Assembly: GCA_021636625.1 (NCBI GenBank)
Contig: JAJWLX010000015.1
Coordinates: 1-64,000, forward strand
Source of the DNA: Prevotella sp.
GTDB lineage: Bacteria > Bacteroidota > Bacteroidia > Bacteroidales > Bacteroidaceae
DNA length: 64,000 nucleotides
Direction: 5' to 3'
This document shows positions 7,485-16,490 of this stretch, piece after piece. How positions within the stretch are numbered: position 1 is the first letter of the stretch; every line of letters starts with the position of its first letter. The notes beneath the pieces were generated by a model. The model was not told the DNA's origin, did not search any database, and was given only the letters and a program-made list of their open reading frames with translations. The translations under genes and the position numbers were made by a program.

Positions 7485-9125
7485 ATGACGAAGGAAGAAC
7501 TTATCAAACGAATTAATGACCTGGAATGGGAAGACTTCGAGGTGAAGGAAGCAAAGAGCGAGCTACCAAAGAATATTTGGGAGACGGTCGGAGCTTTTGC
7601 CAATACTTCGGGAGGTTGGGTTGTGCTTGGAGTAAAGCAAACAGGAAAGAAGTTTGAGATTACGGGTGTAGATAACGTGGAGAAACTAGAGCAAGACTTT
7701 CTCGGTACCCTTCGTAGTCAGAAGTTTAATGTTCGCTTGTCTGCTTCTTCATTTCGGTATGATATTGATGGGCATAGGATACTTGCATTTTATGTTCCAT
7801 CTTCGTCTCTGAAACCCATCTATTATGGCAATCCTTCCAATACATTTATTAGGATGGGGAGTGGCGATCAAAGAGCTACAGAAATGGAAGTGATGCAGAT
7901 GTATCACGATCAGTCGTTTGGCATCCGTTCAGAGTTATCTATTCCTGATACCAATCTGGAAATGCTTAATATGGATACGCTGCATAGTTATCGTGCTTAT
8001 CTGAATGTAGATGGTGCTTTGCCTCAATGTAAGGATCTGAACGATGAGGAGTTCTGTAAGAAGCTGAACATCTTAGATGCTAAAGGTTTGTTGACTTATG
8101 CTGGCTTGTTGATGTTTGGGAAGTCTCCTTATGTTACAGCTTATGTCCCAACTTTCTGTATGGACTATATTGAAATCCCTGGTCCTACGGTGGAGGCTGC
8201 CTATACCAGATATACGTATCGTATCCCAGAGCAAGAAAATCTCTGGGAGTCTTACCTTATTATATATCGTAGGTTGCGTACATTGATAGACACTCCTTTT
8301 ATGTTGGATTCGGATAGAGGTGTAAATGTGGAGGATAAGCGCCAGTGGGATGTGTTGAGAGAGGCGTTGGCCAATATGTGTATGCATACCGATCATTTCA
8401 GTCCTGTTCGCTCTTGCATTCATGCTTTTACGGACAAGATAGAATTTATGAATGCCGGTTCTCTGCCTATGCCGGCAGAGCAGATGGTTCGTACATTCTA
8501 TTCAAGTTTGCGCAATCCAACAATAGCCAAACTTTTCCGTTTTGCCAATATCTCAGAGAATGTTGGTTTTGGTATGGGAAAACTTTTATCTTGGAAACAA
8601 TTGACAGGCAATGATGTTACATGTGAGAGTGATAGAAATGTAGTAAGAGTTACATTTTTTTTAAAGAATAATATTGATAAAGATTTAGGTGTCTTATCTG
8701 CTAATACTCAAGAAGCAGACATTGAAACCCAACAAATGAGATTGGGAGAAAGGTTGGGTGTAAAGTATAGTGTCATTGCCTTTTTGAACGAAATATTGGG
8801 AGAAAAGTTGGGCGTGATTGAAGAAGAATGCAAAAAAGTACAGTGTAAGTTGGGTATAAAGTTGGGAGAAAGTTGGGAGAAAGTTGGGAGAAAATTGGGA
8901 GATAATAGAGTTTCTATATTCTTCTTATTATATTTCTCGCCGAAAATTACAGGGCAAAATGTAGCAAAAATACTAGACATAAGTACAACTTCTGTTGATA
9001 ACCATATTAAATGGTTTAAAGATAAGAAGGTGTTAGCACGAATTGGAAATGACCGAAATGGTTATTGGCAAATAAATTTAGAGTCAGAAAATGAAGAAGA
9101 AAATAAAGATAAATCCGAAGTATAG
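7485..9125 (+). CDS. AlbA_2 (Schlafen-type) ATP-binding protein with repeat-bearing C-terminus
   Basis: 546 aa. Residues about 10-130 form an AlbA_2/Schlafen-like domain (EVKEAKSELPKNIWETVGAFANTSGG, split here as EVKEAKSELPKN and AFANTSGGWVVLGVK). Residues about 280-390 carry the GHKL-like REALANMCMH and NAGSLPMP motifs usual for this family. The C-terminus has repeated LGxKLG segments and then a winged-helix-like tail (NVAKILDISTTSVDNHIKWF). Such proteins are often annotated as RecG-like regulators or nucleic-acid binders, and some occur in defence loci; function here is not known. An 11-bp repeat at 8860-8901 makes the frame after it depend on copy number. The 3' end overlaps the next gene by 35 bp. 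Confidence 0.85.
   Translation: MTKEELIKRINDLEWEDFEVKEAKSELPKNIWETVGAFANTSGGWVVLGVKQTGKKFEITGVDNVEKLEQDFLGTLRSQKFNVRLSASSFRYDIDGHRILAFYVPSSSLKPIYYGNPSNTFIRMGSGDQRATEMEVMQMYHDQSFGIRSELSIPDTNLEMLNMDTLHSYRAYLNVDGALPQCKDLNDEEFCKKLNILDAKGLLTYAGLLMFGKSPYVTAYVPTFCMDYIEIPGPTVEAAYTRYTYRIPEQENLWESYLIIYRRLRTLIDTPFMLDSDRGVNVEDKRQWDVLREALANMCMHTDHFSPVRSCIHAFTDKIEFMNAGSLPMPAEQMVRTFYSSLRNPTIAKLFRFANISENVGFGMGKLLSWKQLTGNDVTCESDRNVVRVTFFLKNNIDKDLGVLSANTQEADIETQQMRLGERLGVKYSVIAFLNEILGEKLGVIEEECKKVQCKLGIKLGESWEKVGRKLGDNRVSIFFLLYFSPKITGQNVAKILDISTTSVDNHIKWFKDKKVLARIGNDRNGYWQINLESENEEENKDKSEV
8860..8901 (+). repeat. 11-bp coding repeat AGTTGGGAGAA, 3.8 units
   Basis: Units at 8860-8870, 8871-8881 and 8882-8892 are identical, and a partial one follows at 8893-8901. 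Eleven is not a multiple of three, so gain or loss of one unit would frameshift the C-terminal winged-helix tail. Related LGE-coding stretches occur earlier in the gene. Confidence 0.85.
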
Positions 9126-9849
9126 TCAGTTGGGAAGTTTCATCGAGCGCATCCCGGATGTGTTCGAGCAGGAAGGACGTGTGATTTACACGGGCCGTAA
9201 TCTCATCAAGGTGATGGAGGCTCCTGATGGAACAGTGATTAATGTAAAGCGCTATCATGTGCCAAAGGGACCTAACAGTCTGGTTTATTCCCTAGGCATC
9301 AGAAAGCCTAAGGGAGAGCGTGCCTTTGAATATCCGATGATATTGGAGAAGAAAGGCATCGGAACCCCTGCGCCTATTGCGCTCATCGAAGAGCGTAATG
9401 CCATCGGACTCCTGGGATATACCTATCTCATCACCCTGCAGTGTGATAACCTGCATACCCTTTATGAAGTGGGCGATGCTGCCCCTGGCACCTACGAAAA
9501 GCTGGCTAAGGCACTGGCGCATTTCGCTGCTGATATGCACAACAAGAAAATCCTGCATAAGGATTTCACACCTGGCAACGTCTTGTGGAAGCAGGATGAA
9601 GAAGGCTTCCATTTCATCATCGTGGATATCAACCGCATGAAGTTTGGAGAAATCAGCATCAAGGAAGGACTTTATAATCTCCGAAAGTTCTGGGGACCTA
9701 AGGAATTTATCCGAATCCTGGTCTCTGAATATGCCAAGGTAAGAGATTACAACGTGGATGAGGCCGTAGATTATGTAATGAAGGAACGCGCCAAGTTCTG
9801 GACCCGCTATGGCAAGAAGCATCCTATCAAGTTTAAGCTGGAGTTATGA
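9091..9849 (+). CDS. LPS kinase (KdkA/InaA-like) family protein
   Basis: 252 aa with an atypical protein-kinase fold signature: the catalytic-loop-like LHKDFTPGNVLW near residues 152-163 and a metal-binding DINRM in place of DFG soon after. The family phosphorylates Kdo or heptose in the LPS core on the inner face of the membrane; in Bacteroidetes lipid A-Kdo phosphorylation is a known use of such proteins. The N-terminus binds nucleotide through a strand pattern rather than a clear Gly-rich loop. It starts inside the preceding AlbA_2 gene (35-bp overlap), so the two are probably co-translated. It also sits at the edge of the surface-polysaccharide cluster, which fits an envelope role. Confidence 0.75.
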   Translation: MKKKIKINPKYSQLGSFIERIPDVFEQEGRVIYTGRNLIKVMEAPDGTVINVKRYHVPKGPNSLVYSLGIRKPKGERAFEYPMILEKKGIGTPAPIALIEERNAIGLLGYTYLITLQCDNLHTLYEVGDAAPGTYEKLAKALAHFAADMHNKKILHKDFTPGNVLWKQDEEGFHFIIVDINRMKFGEISIKEGLYNLRKFWGPKEFIRILVSEYAKVRDYNVDEAVDYVMKERAKFWTRYGKKHPIKFKLEL

Positions 9850-9881
9850 AATCTTCAAATCAATAATAGAAAACAAAGATA

Positions 9882-9924
9882 AAAGCCTTATCTTCTTTAC
9901 TTATGGGTAAGAAGGTAAGGCTTT
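9882..9924. terminator. Bidirectional terminator
   Basis: AAAGCCTTATCTTCTT and its near-complement AAGAAGGTAAGGCTTT form a long stem between the convergent LPS-kinase and DUF6056 genes. Confidence 0.8.
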
Positions 9925-9968
9925 CATCTTATTATAATATGGTAAAAATATAATCAGCAAGGATGGGG

Positions 9969-11609
9969 TTATTTCAACAAAGCGATGGAGCCTTCCGGAT
10001 GCTTTTTCGTTTGTTGGGTGAGATTTATTGAATTATTCTTCTGTTCTCTGAAATTTTTATATTTTAAGTTTCTAGGACCAACATCCTTCTTGTAATGTTT
10101 CATGAGATATATGTTCTCATTATTTATATTATAGCTAGATGTGGTAAAAACCTCCTGTTTGCCATAATATAAGGCAATGGCCTGGTTTACCCAATAACCT
10201 GGATCTGGCAATGCATCATAATGCGTATCGGAAGGAAGTTTGGTAATCAGAGGTTTCAATTCCACAACGGCATTGCTGTATGAGCTCAGAATCTCCTCTC
10301 TTTCTTTCATCTCCCTATCACTTGCCTGTATCTTGCCTTTTACCAAGAGGCTGAGGGTGCGGTTGGAAGTAGATGGCTTAACGACAACAATCAGCGCATA
10401 TATGATGATGGCATAGATATATGAATATTGGAATGTCTTGTTGTATTTGCTTCTTGCAGCATCGATAAACTGATATATGGCAGAACTTAAAGGAGCCTGG
10501 GCTTCTGCTTTTCGTGCCATCGCACCTGAGAGGTAGAACATATTGGTGAGTATGAACCAGAACAAAGCATAGGCATAGATATTCTTCACTCTGTTTGGAC
10601 CCTCGTATCCCATGGCATAGCAATGTGGGAAAAAGAAGGAACAGTATATGACAAATGTGATGAGGATGCAGAGCCACGGATGTGAGAATTTGAATTGTGA
10701 CTTGCAAGCCAATCTGTTTACGATAGGAATCAAAGTAACAAAGGTCAGTGACATCATACTGAGGAGTCTGTCACCTATAAATCCAATACTTTTGCTCAGT
10801 GTGATTCCGATGGCAGCTATAATGTTAGGGTGCGATTCTTTCACGGCCAACTCGCGGAATGCGTTTCCTGGTGCCAGAATACTGAAAGAGAAGGCTGCCA
10901 GATAAACCAACAGAATGCAGGTGAGAAACCTTGGCAACTTCTTCTGCTCCAGGCAGGTGATGACAATGGCGATAAATAGTATAGCAGCAGTTCCAAAGCC
11001 CGAAACGAAATTACCTCCTGCAATGAAAATAGTGAGGAGCATAGCAAGGAAGCCAACAAAAAACTTTTGTATTTTACCGGATAAATGAAATGTTATCAAT
11101 AGTGATGCCAGGCATAGAGACATGCTGAAGTATAGGGTGTAGTACATGGCACCATTATACCAATAGAAAGCATCGTAGGCCGAATATACAAACTGTAAGT
11201 TGATGAGTGCAAAGACGGAGGATACAAATAGAAACTCAGTTTGGGTGGAATGTAACAACTTCCTCATAATCAAGTATAGCAACGCATAAGTTGACAGGAT
11301 GAGACTTGAGGCAAGGAGGATAGGAACTATCCAATAGACACCAAAAGCCCCTGGCTGCAAAGCCATGAGAAAGCAGGCTGAATAGGTGCCTTGCCATACA
11401 TGGTACATTTTGACGGCAACATTCCACGCTCCTTGGATGCAGGCGCTTATAGAATGTGTGGTATTCCATATCTTGTAGGCTTCTGCCCCAAAGACATAGT
11501 CATCCGAAAAAGGATGTAAATATTGTCCAATCCAAAAAACAGGAATAATGGATACGATAAGAACCGCAATAGCTACTCCTGTTACAATTTTCAATTGCTT
11601 TTTATTCAT
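9969..11609 (-). CDS. DUF6056-type polytopic membrane protein
   Basis: 546 aa from ATG 11609; the frame is open to 11693, but the first 28 codons lack a start context. There are about ten hydrophobic segments. The first lies at residues 9-28 and is followed by a conserved-looking FSDDYVFG loop that recalls the acidic first loop of GT-C glycosyltransferases and of DUF6056 proteins. A soluble tail of about 130 residues follows. It probably sits in the inner membrane and handles polyprenyl-linked sugars or O-antigen, but that is inference. Neighbours are glycosyltransferases, the nearest (GT32) being divergently transcribed. Confidence 0.65.
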   Translation of the reverse strand: MNKKQLKIVTGVAIAVLIVSIIPVFWIGQYLHPFSDDYVFGAEAYKIWNTTHSISACIQGAWNVAVKMYHVWQGTYSACFLMALQPGAFGVYWIVPILLASSLILSTYALLYLIMRKLLHSTQTEFLFVSSVFALINLQFVYSAYDAFYWYNGAMYYTLYFSMSLCLASLLITFHLSGKIQKFFVGFLAMLLTIFIAGGNFVSGFGTAAILFIAIVITCLEQKKLPRFLTCILLVYLAAFSFSILAPGNAFRELAVKESHPNIIAAIGITLSKSIGFIGDRLLSMMSLTFVTLIPIVNRLACKSQFKFSHPWLCILITFVIYCSFFFPHCYAMGYEGPNRVKNIYAYALFWFILTNMFYLSGAMARKAEAQAPLSSAIYQFIDAARSKYNKTFQYSYIYAIIIYALIVVVKPSTSNRTLSLLVKGKIQASDREMKEREEILSSYSNAVVELKPLITKLPSDTHYDALPDPGYWVNQAIALYYGKQEVFTTSSYNINNENIYLMKHYKKDVGPRNLKYKNFREQKNNSINLTQQTKKHPEGSIALLK

Positions 11610-11775
11610 AACTGTTTTTATCCTTTTATTATTACTTATATACTTTCTGTATGTTATAACAATCCTGTTGCAATAATCTTGCATGCAAGACAAACAATAA
11701 ATGTTAAAGTTCTTATCGTGTATGGCTGCAATGTTACTAAACAGAATTTAGAGTGGCAAATAATCCTGGATTTTT

Positions 11776-11806
11776 TTTGCTCTTTAGATAGTTTTTCGTA
11801 CCTTTG
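11776..11806 (+). promoter_or_regulatory. Bacteroidetes promoter of the GT32 gene
   Basis: TTTG (11776-11779), a 19-bp spacer and TACCTTTG (11799-11806). The leader is about 17-20 nt to ATG 11829. Confidence 0.8.
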
Positions 11807-11828
11807 CAGAAACAAATAAATAATAGCA

Positions 11829-12530
11829 ATGACACCAAAACTCATTCACCTTTGCTGGTTTAGTAATGACCCTTATCCTGTAGAGATAAAGGTTTGTTTG
11901 GATACATGGAAGCACTTGATGCCCGACTATGTCGTAAAAGTATGGGATTATGCTGCGGCAAAGTCTATTGGCTGCGCTTTTATTGATGAGGCTCTTGATG
12001 CCCGAAAGTGGGCCTTTGCTGCCGATGTTGTGCGATTCTATGCTGTCTATACGGAAGGTGGTATCTATATGGATAGCGATATCTATCTGCATCGTCGCTT
12101 TGATGAGATTCTTCCGGAGGATGGCTTTGCAACTTTTAATGAGAAGGATAAGGAAGAGTTTGGATTGCAGGCAGCCTTCTTTATGGGTACAGCAGGCAAT
12201 GTGTTCTGCAAGAAGATGTTTGAGTATTATCAGAATCGTCATTTCAAGAATTCTGACGGTTCCTTCAATGATACGATTTCGCCTTATACGATGTCGGCTG
12301 TAGCGAAGTCTTTCGGATGGCAGATGAAGGATGAAAAGCAGGTGATGCCTGGCTTAACGGTTTATCCTACGCATCTTGTTGCTCCAAACAATCATTATCC
12401 TGTAGATAGTGATACAATCGGAGTGCACCGGGTAGCTGGTAGCTGGCGAAAGAGAAAGCTAGGTAGGTTCTTGGAAATTAAAATCAAGCATTTATGGCAT
12501 GTAGTAAAATATGCCCTTTTCAAAAAATGA
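11829..12530 (+). CDS. GT32-family glycosyltransferase (DXD motif)
   Basis: 233 aa, typical length for small bacterial GT32 (OCH1-like) enzymes. The N-terminal PKLIHLCWFSNDPYP is the family start. The nucleotide-sugar/metal DXD motif is in GGIYMDSDIYL near residues 76-86, and HRVAGSW lies near the C-terminus. It likely transfers a hexose to a surface glycan at the cytoplasmic face; the sugar is unknown. It has its own strong promoter, stands alone on the plus strand, and ends inside a terminator hairpin shared with the convergent GT4 gene. Confidence 0.85.
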   Translation: MTPKLIHLCWFSNDPYPVEIKVCLDTWKHLMPDYVVKVWDYAAAKSIGCAFIDEALDARKWAFAADVVRFYAVYTEGGIYMDSDIYLHRRFDEILPEDGFATFNEKDKEEFGLQAAFFMGTAGNVFCKKMFEYYQNRHFKNSDGSFNDTISPYTMSAVAKSFGWQMKDEKQVMPGLTVYPTHLVAPNNHYPVDSDTIGVHRVAGSWRKRKLGRFLEIKIKHLWHVVKYALFKK

Positions 12531-12541
12531 GAAGGGCATAT
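12509..12541. terminator. Terminator overlapping the GT32 stop codon
   Basis: ATATGCCCTTTTC (12509-12521) pairs with GAGAAGGGCATAT (12529-12541). The GT32 stop lies in the loop and distal arm. Both convergent genes can use it. Confidence 0.8.
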
Positions 12542-12561
12542 CTTGCGATTTTTTCAGTATT

Positions 12562-13617
12562 TTATATTCCTAACATCTTCTTGTATAAGTTGATGTAGGT
12601 TTCGGTGTATTTGCTATAAGTATAACTTTGTGAATAAAGTCTTGCTGCTTTTGCTTCCTCTGAATCTTTGTTCCAATGGGCAATACCTTCTTTTACGGTT
12701 GCTGCCATCTCTTCAGGAACGTAAGAGTCAAAATAAGTGGCATGGTTCTTACATACCTCCGGCAGACTGGTGAATCTGGAAGAGAAGACCTTGGCATTGA
12801 ATCTCATGGCTTCCAGTACCGGGAGCCCGAAACCCTCTAAAAGGCTAGGGAAGAGAAAGGCTTCACAGTGGGCATACATCCAGTTCTTTTCGGCATTGCT
12901 GATTTCTCCTGTAAAGATCACATTCTCCGTGCCCCATTCTTCCTTGATTCTCAGCAGTTCGTAATAATGTTTGCTGTAGGGCTTTCCGCAAATATAGAGT
13001 TTGTATTCCGGTAGGAACTTCATCATAGGAATTAATGTCTTGAAATTCTTCTTGGCTCTGGTCTGACCGATGGTAAAGAAGAACTTCTGGTCGCTTTTGA
13101 TGAATTCCGGCTTAGTTTGCAGCTCCAGATCCGTGTCTTTGATGCCATTGTAAATCACATCCAAAGGCTTATTCCCAATATTGATATGATTTAGCAGGTC
13201 ATCTTTCACATATTCTGAAATAACAGTGATATAGTCAGAACGTCTGATATGCCATTTCATCTTCCAGAGAGTTTTCAGGCGATGGATGCCTTTCTTCTCG
13301 TGCAGGAAGTTGAGGTCATGGATGGTCAGAATGTTCTTCATCCCTTTTTGGTGTTTGCGCTTGATGAATAATTGATCTGTGGAATGCCACAAATCGATTT
13401 TCTTATTGAGTTTTCTTAAATCATGTGCCAGATGTTCCACTGATACATAATCCACGTTACTTCCGGCAATTCCCTTGTACTTCTCCTTTACAAGAAAGAT
13501 GAAGTGCATATCTTCCATATCGGGAATGGTGATGAGTTGCTGGCTGTAATTGTCAGCGATTTCTCCAAAACCACACTTTTCTGATATTCGTGTAAAATCA
13601 ATTAATACATTCTTCAT
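12562..13617 (-). CDS. GT4-family glycosyltransferase
   Basis: 351 aa with two Rossmann halves. The C-terminal half has the GT4 donor-site pattern FFTIGQTRAKKNFKTL, then FLFPSLLEGFGLPVLEAMRF with the E-x7-E pair. The acceptor half begins with IDFTRI...CGFGEIADNY. It probably extends a surface oligosaccharide from an NDP-hexose. It is the last gene of a minus-strand run headed by the Gtf3-like transferase, 40 bp away. Confidence 0.85.
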   Translation of the reverse strand: MKNVLIDFTRISEKCGFGEIADNYSQQLITIPDMEDMHFIFLVKEKYKGIAGSNVDYVSVEHLAHDLRKLNKKIDLWHSTDQLFIKRKHQKGMKNILTIHDLNFLHEKKGIHRLKTLWKMKWHIRRSDYITVISEYVKDDLLNHINIGNKPLDVIYNGIKDTDLELQTKPEFIKSDQKFFFTIGQTRAKKNFKTLIPMMKFLPEYKLYICGKPYSKHYYELLRIKEEWGTENVIFTGEISNAEKNWMYAHCEAFLFPSLLEGFGLPVLEAMRFNAKVFSSRFTSLPEVCKNHATYFDSYVPEEMAATVKEGIAHWNKDSEEAKAARLYSQSYTYSKYTETYINLYKKMLGI

Positions 13618-13657
13618 TGTTCCAGTAATTTATGTGATGACGCTAGTTTTATACATT

Positions 13658-14689
13658 TTAGAGCTTGCTTTCTTCTATTGCTTTCTTCAGGTTGTCACCA
13701 TTGTTGATAGCAATAGCCAGTTGCTTTACTTTAGTCAGCATTGCAGAATACTTTTCTGTAGAAATATTCTTAAGGCGTATTGGAAGTTCTTTCAAAGAGT
13801 TGATGGTAAATCCTACCCCCATTTCTTCCACAAGCGGAGCAATGGCAGATTCTTTCCATACGATGATAGGTAATCCGGCACGCAGGTAGAAGGATGCCTT
13901 GTGCGGGGTGTTGTATTTCAGATAGCTTCCGAAGTCGCCATGGCATTCTTCCAAGGAATCTCCATCCCATACCAAACCGAAGTTTCCATGCACTTGCTTG
14001 ATGAAATCGTCGGCATTCATAAAGCCGTGCCATACAATGTTCTTGTCTTTTGCCACGGCATCATAATCTTCCATATTGCCGTAAAGGTGAAACTTAAACT
14101 GGTAATCCAATTCCTGCATCTTCAGGATAAAGGCGTTTTTGCGCAGGTTGAGTGAGCCGGCATATACGATATCCCAGGCCTCGTTGTTTTTGTGCTTTTT
14201 ATCTGTAGCTATAGATGGTGACAGATAATCATGGAAGCCTAAAGTTCCAATAGGCTTCTTAAAGCCTTGCTGTTCAAGCCATCCCTTCATCGCTTGATTG
14301 GTGGCGATGACATAATCAGTGTGGCTCAGGCGCTTCAACTCCTGCTCAATAGTTAATTTCTTTCGTCTGAAGCTACCTAAATCATGAATCAGGGAAATAG
14401 TCTTGGCTCCCTTGAGATGAGCCACATTACAGATAAAGGAGAAATATTTCTTTACGGGATATTGCAATACTATCACATCGCCTTTCTGGATACGTGAACA
14501 GGCGATCAAAGTGCTTGCCAGGTTATAGAAGAATGCCAGAAACTTGTTTTTGTCGATTTTGCAAGGCAAGCCGATGCTTGCTGCCCCCATCGAGTGCAGC
14601 ACCTTTTCGTAATCTGTCTTTGCCTTGTTGCCAGCACTTGTCTGATTGTAATAAGTGCGGCTGATAAAACATAATCTTCTTTCCTTCAT
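13658..14689 (-). CDS. Gtf3/WbbI-like glycosyltransferase
   Basis: 343 aa. The C-terminal stretch LEECHGDFGSYLKYN, then PHKASFYLRAGLPIIVW, is the hallmark of the Gtf3/WbbI group (glucosyl- or galactofuranosyl-transferases of surface polysaccharides). The N-terminal half carries an acceptor-type SLIHDLGSFRR motif. The exact sugar cannot be read from the sequence. It lies between an AAA/PD-(D/E)XK gene (26-bp gap) and the GT4 gene, all on the minus strand. Confidence 0.75.
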   Translation of the reverse strand: MKERRLCFISRTYYNQTSAGNKAKTDYEKVLHSMGAASIGLPCKIDKNKFLAFFYNLASTLIACSRIQKGDVIVLQYPVKKYFSFICNVAHLKGAKTISLIHDLGSFRRKKLTIEQELKRLSHTDYVIATNQAMKGWLEQQGFKKPIGTLGFHDYLSPSIATDKKHKNNEAWDIVYAGSLNLRKNAFILKMQELDYQFKFHLYGNMEDYDAVAKDKNIVWHGFMNADDFIKQVHGNFGLVWDGDSLEECHGDFGSYLKYNTPHKASFYLRAGLPIIVWKESAIAPLVEEMGVGFTINSLKELPIRLKNISTEKYSAMLTKVKQLAIAINNGDNLKKAIEESKL

Positions 14690-14715
14690 ATAGCCTATTG
14701 ATTAGATGTGCAAGT

Positions 14716-16440
14716 TTATACTTCTTCCATTCGTTTCATTTCCCATCCGGCAAACTGGATGATGATTTTATGCAATGTCGTGCCTTGGCGCAAGACTTCT
14801 ATTCTTGGTGCTGCGGCATAGCGATTGATCTGTTCTACTGCTTCCTGCCATTGTGCCTCGGCTTTTGCCTCAAAATCCTTGGCTGGCAACATCTTCAGTT
14901 CGATGATGTAGCTATGCTTGGTAGGATAGTGGGTCAGGTCGGGCAAGAGGAAGAAATCACAATAGCCGTGATTCAACTCAAGTTCGGGAGCCGTAATGTA
15001 ATAGCTGCTCAGGTAGAGATATGCCATGAAGAAACCTTGCAGGTTGCGCTCGGCTTCGATGCCATCTCTTACTGATGCCACTTCGGCGTAAGCCTTCGAC
15101 ATAAAGCCCAAGACTTCTTCCCATTTTCCATAGAACGCCATGCAGGTGAGCATATAACCAAACTCATTCAGGTTGATATGGTTGATTTCCTGATATTGCT
15201 CCTGCAGATAGCCATAATATTGACGGCGGACGTTGTTGTTCGGGATTCCCAAGAGCAACTGCTCGCCGAAAGTATCCTTGATGGTAAGCATGCCGTAATA
15301 GAACAGCAGGCTTGGGAAGTATTCCGGCTTCACGATTTCACTGGCAGGGAAGGTTTCGTAAAGATTCGATACGATGCTGCCTTCCTCCGTAATCCTGCGG
15401 ATGATGCCCTTGCGGTTGCCGTCTAGCTTGTCGAGCTGGAGCAGTCGCTTCATCTTGTTGTAGTCGGTCTTCGTGTTTGGGTCTATCATCTGTTCTGGAG
15501 CCTGACCATAGTCCATATAATTACGGAGATAATATAATACCATATCGCAATTGAAGACCCTGACTTTTTTACGCAGACATTGTTTGGCAAAGCAATAGTT
15601 GTCATACCACGGCTTAATCTCTTCTATCATTGCCTCAATATCGCTATCTGCCGGTATCTGTCCCGCATCACGATAACGGGTAAACATGGCTCGTACATCT
15701 TCTGTGCTGAAGCCCAGCATCTTGTCAAACTCAGGCTTGGTTGAGATATGCCAGCCGATGTTGAAGCCGCTGGTAACATCGTCTAGTGTTACAGGGCTTA
15801 CACCCATCATGAAAATCTTGGCGAATGAGCCCTTGAACTTCTTGAAGTAGTCGCGGTAGAAACCGCTGGCATGCGTCATCGCATGATACACCTCCTCTCC
15901 CTGCTCGTTGAGCACGGTATTGGTGAAGTTGTCGTATTCATCAATGATGAGATACAGCTGATAATTCTGTTCTTTTGCGTATTTTTGGATTGTAGCAAGC
16001 TTGTTGGATGCTACATTCTCTGCAAGAACAGCCTTTCTGGTTGCTTCATCATAGAATTGTGCATATCTGTTGATGAAAGCGTCAAAGCAGATATTGCAAT
16101 ATGAATTGAAGCGCTCCTCCAGGTTGTCGATGTTTCCTCCTACCTGCGAGAAATCGAGCGTCAGTACCTGATACTTTCCCTGTAGTGGAGTAGGCTGACT
16201 GCCAATCCAGAGGTCTCCGAAGTTTTCCTGAAACTGGTCTTTTAGCTTGCAGTCATAGTAAGCTTCGAGCATACTGAGGAACAGGCTCTTGCCGAAGCGG
16301 CGAGGGCGAATGAATATCAGGTTGTCGGGTTGAGCCTCCAACAACGGAATATACATAGTCTTATCTACGTAATACTGATTTTCTCTGATAACTCTCAGGA
16401 AATCAGAGACTCCATAAGGTACTCTTTTGGCTTCTATCAT
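14716..16440 (-). CDS. AAA-ATPase-like protein with PD-(D/E)XK domain, second copy
   Basis: 574 aa from ATG 16440, chosen because family proteins begin just before KRVPYGVSDF; the frame is open to 16488. Motifs are FIRPRRFGKSL (P-loop-like), LYLIIDEYDNF (Walker B-like) and, near the C-terminus, YCDFFLLPDL followed by SYIIELKMLP (D...ExK). It is a distant paralogue of the gene at 960-2729 with the same domain order. It sits inside an envelope gene run, 50 bp from the acyltransferase and 26 bp from the Gtf3-like gene, and is probably read through with them. There is no functional link to glycan synthesis in what is known of the family, so it looks inserted. Confidence 0.85.
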   Translation of the reverse strand: MIEAKRVPYGVSDFLRVIRENQYYVDKTMYIPLLEAQPDNLIFIRPRRFGKSLFLSMLEAYYDCKLKDQFQENFGDLWIGSQPTPLQGKYQVLTLDFSQVGGNIDNLEERFNSYCNICFDAFINRYAQFYDEATRKAVLAENVASNKLATIQKYAKEQNYQLYLIIDEYDNFTNTVLNEQGEEVYHAMTHASGFYRDYFKKFKGSFAKIFMMGVSPVTLDDVTSGFNIGWHISTKPEFDKMLGFSTEDVRAMFTRYRDAGQIPADSDIEAMIEEIKPWYDNYCFAKQCLRKKVRVFNCDMVLYYLRNYMDYGQAPEQMIDPNTKTDYNKMKRLLQLDKLDGNRKGIIRRITEEGSIVSNLYETFPASEIVKPEYFPSLLFYYGMLTIKDTFGEQLLLGIPNNNVRRQYYGYLQEQYQEINHINLNEFGYMLTCMAFYGKWEEVLGFMSKAYAEVASVRDGIEAERNLQGFFMAYLYLSSYYITAPELELNHGYCDFFLLPDLTHYPTKHSYIIELKMLPAKDFEAKAEAQWQEAVEQINRYAAAPRIEVLRQGTTLHKIIIQFAGWEMKRMEEV

Positions 16441-16490
16441 CTTGTAACCCTTTCTATTATTAAGATAAACTCTAGTCTTTTGGAACAACT

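Noticed and set aside
9016..9258. Minus-strand ORF over the AlbA_2/LPS-kinase junction
   Set aside because: It is antisense to two genes with clear motifs and has no supporting features.
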